From a bacterium (GTDB lineage Bacteria; DUMJ01), in the NCBI GenBank assembly GCA_026418035.1, contig JAOACC010000105.1, positions 1-34,545 of the forward strand: a DNA stretch of 34,545 bases. The letters run 5' to 3'. Shown here piece by piece: positions 29,781-34,545 of the stretch (its first letter is position 1; each line of letters starts with the position of its first letter). The notes below the pieces were generated by a model, which saw only the letters and a program-made list of their open reading frames with translations, had not been told where the DNA came from and did no database searches. Position numbers and translations under genes: made by a program.

Positions 29781-30893
29781 CTATACCATCACCTCCTCTA
29801 TTAGCGTTAACGGATTCTCTAGAGTAGTCTTTAATTTTTCCAAGAAACGTGCCCCTGTAACCCCATCGATGACACGATGATCACATGAAAGTGTAACAGT
29901 CATCATCCATTTAGGAATAATCTGAAAGTTCTTTACCACTGGTCTTTCCTCAATCTTACCCACTGCTAAGATGGCTACTTCTGGTGGGTTAATGATGGCT
30001 GTAAATTCTTCTATATCATACATACCCAGATTTGATATTGTAAAACTTCCTCCTTCTAGATCTTCTGCAGTTAGCTTATTACTTCTAGCTTTATCTACTA
30101 TAGTATTTAATTCTCTAGCAATCTCGATAAGCCCTTTCTTATTTACTCTGTGTAATACTGGTATAATCATTCCATCGTCTACAGAGACAACTACCCCTAT
30201 ATCTGTATCTTTTTTGATGTAAATCTTGTCTTCCTTTACTAAGGCATTGAGTATAGGAAATTCCGATAGAGCTATCGAAGAGGCTTTTACAATTAGTGCA
30301 GTATAAGAAACCTCGGTGTCCTGCCTCTTAGATTTTAAATAGGAGTTCAGAAATTCTCTAAACTTTACTGCTTCGGACATATCTATACTTGTTTTTAGAT
30401 AAAAGTGAGGTATTGTACTCTTACTTTCTACTGTTCTTTGAGCAATAACTTTCCTTATTCCTGAGATGGGAATGATTTCAAATTCTGAATCTTTTAATGA
30501 AGGAATAATCTTTAATATATCTTCCTTTACAATTCTTCCTTCTGGTCCAGTCCCTTTAATCTTAGAAAGGTCTATTCCATACTCTTTCGCCAATTTCCTA
30601 GCTATAGGAGAAATCTTTAATCTCTCTTCACTTTTAACCTCTTTAGTTTCCTCTTCAGGTTTACTTATAATACCAATAATACTTAAGGCAGGAGCCTTTT
30701 CTCCCTCATTAACAAATATCTCAGTTAAAACTCCGTCAGTTACTGCTTCTACCTCTATATTTGCTTTGTCTGTTAGCACTTCAAACAGGGGCTCTCCTCT
30801 GACAACTTTTTCTCCTTTTTTCTTAAACCACTTAAGCAGAATTAATTCTTCGCTAATCTGTCCTAATTTGGGCATTATTATCTTCTCTGCCAT
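29781..30893 (-). CDS. Dihydrolipoamide acyltransferase (E2) of a 2-oxoacid dehydrogenase complex
   Basis: Lipoyl domain FEVLTDKANIEVEA, E3-binding domain ISPIARKLAKEYGIDLSKIKGTGPEGRIVKEDI, catalytic DHRVIDGVTGARFLEKL. Confidence 0.95.
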   Translation of the reverse strand: MAEKIIMPKLGQISEELILLKWFKKKGEKVVRGEPLFEVLTDKANIEVEAVTDGVLTEIFVNEGEKAPALSIIGIISKPEEETKEVKSEERLKISPIARKLAKEYGIDLSKIKGTGPEGRIVKEDILKIIPSLKDSEFEIIPISGIRKVIAQRTVESKSTIPHFYLKTSIDMSEAVKFREFLNSYLKSKRQDTEVSYTALIVKASSIALSEFPILNALVKEDKIYIKKDTDIGVVVSVDDGMIIPVLHRVNKKGLIEIARELNTIVDKARSNKLTAEDLEGGSFTISNLGMYDIEEFTAIINPPEVAILAVGKIEERPVVKNFQIIPKWMMTVTLSCDHRVIDGVTGARFLEKLKTTLENPLTLIEEVMV

Positions 30894-31909
30894 TATCCTA
30901 ACATCTCCCTAATAGTCTGAATAATTCTCTCTTTAGTAGGAATAACGTAATTCTCTAGAACAGGAGAGAATGGTATGGGGACATCATATGTACATAATCT
31001 CTTGATTGGGGCATCTAAGTAGTCCATAGCTTCTTCTACTACAGTAGATGAGATTTCAGCTGCCCAACCGCCTGTCTTAGGACATTCATCAACTATCAAG
31101 ATGCGATTTGTCTTTTTCACAGACTTTATTATAGTTTCTTTGTCTAGTGGAATTAGAGTCCTTGGATCTATAACCTCTACACTAATTCCATCCTTCTCTA
31201 ATTCTTCAGCAGCCTCTAAAGCTCGATGTAACATTAAAAGTTTAGCAACTACAGTAATATCTTTTCCTTTCTTCTTTATATCCGCCACTCCTAGGGGGAT
31301 AGCATAATCTTCTTCTGGAACCTCTCCAAATAACTCTACTCCGCCTCTCTCTTTTCTAGCCCCTTTGCTTCCATATAACAACTTATGCTCAAAAAATAAT
31401 ACTGGATTATCGTCTCTTATACTAGATTTTAATAAGCCCTTAGCATCATACGGTGTGCTAGGAGCTACAACTTTCAAACCGGGAATACTAGTAAATAAAC
31501 CTTCTAAACTCTGAGCATGTTGGGCTCCTCTTCCTGTAGCTCCGGTAGGAGCCCTTAGGACTAGTGGTATCTTTATCTGTCCTCCAGACATATATCTTAA
31601 CTTTGCAGCCTGATTTGCTATCTGATCCATTGCACAGAATAGAAAGTCACAATACTGTACCTCTGCTACAGGTCTAAGCCCCATAATAGCCGCACCAATA
31701 GCTATTCCCACAATTCCTGTCTCAGATATAGGTGTATCTATGACTCTTTCATTGCCAAATTCTTCTGCTAACCCTTGGGTAACAGTAAAGGGACCTCCCC
31801 AACCACCAGGGATACCTATGTCTTCTCCAATAAGAATTACATTTGGATCTCTTCTCATTTCTTCTCTTAGAGCTTCTCTTATAGCTTCAGCCATCGTCAA
31901 CTTATGCAT
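30893..31909 (-). CDS. 2-oxoacid dehydrogenase E1 component, beta subunit
   Basis: MTMAEAIREALREEMRRDPNVILIGEDIG-like start, RVIDTPISETGIVGIAIGAAI, HAQSLEGLFTSIPGLKVVAPSTPYDAKGLL. Confidence 0.95.
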   Translation of the reverse strand: MHKLTMAEAIREALREEMRRDPNVILIGEDIGIPGGWGGPFTVTQGLAEEFGNERVIDTPISETGIVGIAIGAAIMGLRPVAEVQYCDFLFCAMDQIANQAAKLRYMSGGQIKIPLVLRAPTGATGRGAQHAQSLEGLFTSIPGLKVVAPSTPYDAKGLLKSSIRDDNPVLFFEHKLLYGSKGARKERGGVELFGEVPEEDYAIPLGVADIKKKGKDITVVAKLLMLHRALEAAEELEKDGISVEVIDPRTLIPLDKETIIKSVKKTNRILIVDECPKTGGWAAEISSTVVEEAMDYLDAPIKRLCTYDVPIPFSPVLENYVIPTKERIIQTIREMLG

Positions 31910-32864
31910 ACACGTCCTCCAAAGCTATCTCCAGCGGAGGAGATGGGCTTTCAATGGCAAAGTTTATAGCTTTTTCTATCTCTCTTTCTACTTCGGATTT
32001 TATTTGTTTATCAGCTTCTTCATCTAATATATTTAATTCGAATAATCTCTTTTTAAAGAGAACTATAGGATCCCTTGATTTCCAAAATTCTAACTCTTCC
32101 TTAGATCTATAATTGGCGGGGTCACTACGAGAATGCCCTGAATATCGATAGGTCTTACACTCTATTAATGTAGGTCCTTTCCCATCTCTAGCTCTACTAA
32201 CTGCCTCAGTAGCTACTTTATAGACCTCTAAGACATCCATCCCATCGATTACTACTCCGGGAATTCCATAAGCTGATGCCCGATCGGCTATATTTTCTAA
32301 TTTCATCACCTTAGAGATATGCGTAGAGGCACCGTAAAAATTGTTCTCACATACATATACAACGGGCAAATTATATATTGCCCCCATATTAAGGGCTTCA
32401 TGAAATGACCCGTTATTAGTGGCTCCATCTCCAAAGAAAGAAACTACTACCTGCTTAGTCCTCCTTAGTTTAAATGCCAGGGCAACTCCATTAGCTATGG
32501 GAATACCACTACCAACAATAGCTATGGCAGGAAGCATTCCAACAGAATAATCCCCTATATGCATTGATCCTCCCTTGGCACGGCAACACCCAGTTACTTT
32601 GCCAAACAACTCTGCAGCAATCTTTTCCATTGGTATTCCTTTGGCTATAGCATGTCCATGGGGCCTATGAGTACTAGTTATAAAATCATCTTCATTCAAT
32701 ACTGCACATACCCCTACTGCTATCGCTTCTTCTCCTTGATATTGATGTAATGTGCTAGGTATCATCCCTTGAAGAAAAAGTTGATATATACGATCTTCAA
32801 ATAGACGTATCGAAAGCATCTGTTTATATAGCAAGAGAAGTTTTTCTTTCCCTAGCCCCATCAT
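31902..32864 (-). CDS. 2-oxoacid dehydrogenase E1 component, alpha subunit (true start probably ATG 32864)
   Basis: THRPHGHAIAKG, CCRAKGGSMHIGD, TPP motif FFGDGATNNGSFHEALNMGAIYNLPVVYVCENN, YRYSGHSRSDP. The upstream 29 residues in the ORF track look non-homologous; ATGA overlap with the upstream stop. Confidence 0.94.
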   Translation of the reverse strand: MMGLGKEKLLLLYKQMLSIRLFEDRIYQLFLQGMIPSTLHQYQGEEAIAVGVCAVLNEDDFITSTHRPHGHAIAKGIPMEKIAAELFGKVTGCCRAKGGSMHIGDYSVGMLPAIAIVGSGIPIANGVALAFKLRRTKQVVVSFFGDGATNNGSFHEALNMGAIYNLPVVYVCENNFYGASTHISKVMKLENIADRASAYGIPGVVIDGMDVLEVYKVATEAVSRARDGKGPTLIECKTYRYSGHSRSDPANYRSKEELEFWKSRDPIVLFKKRLFELNILDEEADKQIKSEVEREIEKAINFAIESPSPPLEIALEDVYA

Positions 32865-34201
32865 CTTTCGCCTTCTCCTTGTAAAGAAAGAGGACGATAT
32901 TGTGGGGCTATATATGTCCATGGAGTTATCGGACGTTTTATCATTCCCCACTTTTCTAAGGCAGCTTTCAACTCAGGATAATTCTTAGCAGCCTCTTCCA
33001 AAGGGATGTTATTCTTTATTGCCTCGAAAGCTTGTTGCCAAGCCTTTGCTCCGGCGGTATAACCCATAGGATGTCCTAGCATTCCTCCTCCAGCAGGAAT
33101 AATGATATCTATCCCTGCTTCTTGAATAATGGTAGGAGCAAGTCCAGGATGCATTCCTGCAGCAGGCATAGGAAATGTTCTTTTTATATGATAGAATGGG
33201 GCTCTTAAAACTTGGTAACAGCGTAAAGATTCCTCTAAGGAAGCTACTGGTATGCTTGACCAGATTGTAGGAGAAAGGGTCATATCAGCTCCACATAATC
33301 TTATCAGTTTAGAAAGTGCAACGAAACTAATTCTATTAAGTAAAGCTAACATATGCGAGGGGTGTAGTAAAATAGGGGCGTTAACTTCTGGGTCCTCTGC
33401 CAAGATCCTTAATATAGAAAGTCCTGCAGAGTAACATAAAAGTAATCCATTAGCTCCATTTTTTACAGCCCTCCTAGCCTTTTCTTGTATTTTATCTACT
33501 TCGTCTGTTATACTTATAAAATATAGAACTTTTTTACCAGTCTTTTTTTCTGCTTTTGCTAAAGCCTCCATTACAGCATCAAGGCGATCATCAAACCTGC
33601 AATAATCGGTATCGCTACACATTTCATCATCCTTAACCATGTCTACACCACCAAGAGCTGTCTCATAAACTTGCTCTGCGGTTTGCTTTGGTGTCATTCC
33701 CATCTTGGGCTTTATAATATGAAGGGATATTGGGCGATCGTAAACCCCTATTAGTTGCCTTATACCTTCTATTCCAAACTTAGGTCCCTTAAATTTTTCT
33801 ACTAGCTTTGGAGGAATGTATACATCAAGAAGCCTTAAATTCTTTGAATAGGCAAAACAATTTCCTGCGAAAGAAAGGATCATCATCGGTACGTTTGCTT
33901 CCCATGCTTCGATAGGAAATCCAAGTTGTATAACTGCCTTCTTTACTCCCTTAGGACTTGGAATTTCATAGTAACCCAATAGCTTTCCAGCAAGCCTTTC
34001 TCTTACTTCTGGGGTTTCTTCTTTTACCTCTTGCCAACTTCCAGTAGAACCTTCGACGATTATAGTCTTTATAAGGGAAAGATGGTCAAGAAACTCTACT
34101 CCTTCTACTGTGTCTTCTAAATAGTAAGTGGCAATAACATATTTATCAATACCACTCTCAAACATATACTCAAACAACTGAGGATCATATAACTGTTTCA
34201 T
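32861..34201 (-). CDS. RuBisCO large-subunit-like protein (RLP, type IV-like)
   Basis: IIKPKMGMTPKQTAEQVYETALGGVDMVKDDEMCSD (Lys-Asp-Asp-Glu retained), GGGMLGHPMGYTAGA phosphate loop. The loop-6 and H327-equivalent region reads LSPTIWSSIPVA rather than HxGTxxGK. Confidence 0.92.
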   Translation of the reverse strand: MKQLYDPQLFEYMFESGIDKYVIATYYLEDTVEGVEFLDHLSLIKTIIVEGSTGSWQEVKEETPEVRERLAGKLLGYYEIPSPKGVKKAVIQLGFPIEAWEANVPMMILSFAGNCFAYSKNLRLLDVYIPPKLVEKFKGPKFGIEGIRQLIGVYDRPISLHIIKPKMGMTPKQTAEQVYETALGGVDMVKDDEMCSDTDYCRFDDRLDAVMEALAKAEKKTGKKVLYFISITDEVDKIQEKARRAVKNGANGLLLCYSAGLSILRILAEDPEVNAPILLHPSHMLALLNRISFVALSKLIRLCGADMTLSPTIWSSIPVASLEESLRCYQVLRAPFYHIKRTFPMPAAGMHPGLAPTIIQEAGIDIIIPAGGGMLGHPMGYTAGAKAWQQAFEAIKNNIPLEEAAKNYPELKAALEKWGMIKRPITPWTYIAPQYRPLSLQGEGER

Positions 34202-34219
34202 AGATGCTATCCCCTTTCT

Positions 34220-34545
34220 CTATTTAATTAAAGCTGTCCTAATTACCTCAGAAATTTCGGAAATATCTCCCTTATTTATTAAAGCCTCGATCCTCTCCAT
34301 CCCTATTTGCTCTATGACACCATTCAGACTTTTTATCCACTTAATTGATTCTCTAGCTGCCTTGACTCCGTCTTCTCTATAAGGGAAAATGTCTAGTGTA
34401 TACCAACCTTGATAGTTGCATCTCTTTAGCCAATAGAGAAGCTCTAAATATTCTATAATATGTACTGAGCCGACTATCATATCATCATCCCAAAGTCGAT
34501 AGTTATCATTCAGATGAACATAAAATAACTTATCCTCTTCAGCCA
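34220..34545 (-). CDS. Xylose-isomerase-like TIM barrel / sugar-phosphate isomerase-epimerase (partial, 5' end beyond window)
   Basis: Frame stays open to the window edge: AEEDKLFYVHLNDNYRLWDDDMIVGSVHIIEYLELLYWLKRCNYQGWYTLDIFPYREDGVKAARESIKWIKSL. Confidence 0.75.
   Translation of the reverse strand, partial: AEEDKLFYVHLNDNYRLWDDDMIVGSVHIIEYLELLYWLKRCNYQGWYTLDIFPYREDGVKAARESIKWIKSLNGVIEQIGMERIEALINKGDISEISEVIRTALIK

Noticed and set aside
32865-32951. 29-residue N-terminal extension of E1alpha in the ORF track
   Set aside because: It overlaps the RLP C-terminus, looks non-homologous, and an ATG overlapping the RLP stop (ATGA) is the better start.
32861-34201. True (form I-III) RuBisCO indicating CO2 fixation or an archaeal-type AMP pathway
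   Set aside because: Loop-6 Lys/GK, the H327-equivalent and the S379-equivalent are not conserved, so a type IV-like RLP is more likely.
1-34545. CRISPR arrays, IS elements, rRNA or prophage
   Set aside because: No spaced direct-repeat arrays, transposase motifs, rRNA signatures or phage structural genes were recognised.

Overview
AT-rich bacterial chromosome segment with ~30 tightly packed genes and two contrasting parts. (A) ~1-21.2 kb is housekeeping. On the + strand: end of a polar amino-acid ABC transporter, secD (interrupted by an in-frame TAA), secF, LapA-like, recJ, apt, rel, dtd, a UroD-like gene. On the - strand: spoVG, tRNA-Gln, glmU, prs, ctc/rplY, pth, mfd, mazG, D-aminoacylase, then ParB-like and Sua5 genes. 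The order resembles the Bacillus/Clostridia arrangement. (B) ~21.2-34.5 kb is accessory. It holds a truncated PIN/VapC remnant, a FIST-GAF-GGDEF sensor behind a duplicated TATAAT promoter that looks leaderless, and a co-directional minus-strand cluster: xylose-isomerase-like TIM barrel, RuBisCO-like protein (type IV-like), 2-oxoacid dehydrogenase E1alpha/E1beta/E2, orphan family-5 solute-binding protein, tandem ADP-ribosylglycohydrolase (one half apparently degenerate), UroD-like protein, DeoR regulator. The most interesting signals are this RLP/2-oxoacid-dehydrogenase/ARH cluster as a possible undescribed carbohydrate or nucleoside catabolic pathway, the secD stop, and genes (D-aminoacylase, rel) whose homologous N-termini have no ATG/GTG/TTG but have an in-frame ATT. 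All assignments come from reading the sequence and recalled family motifs; no search was run.
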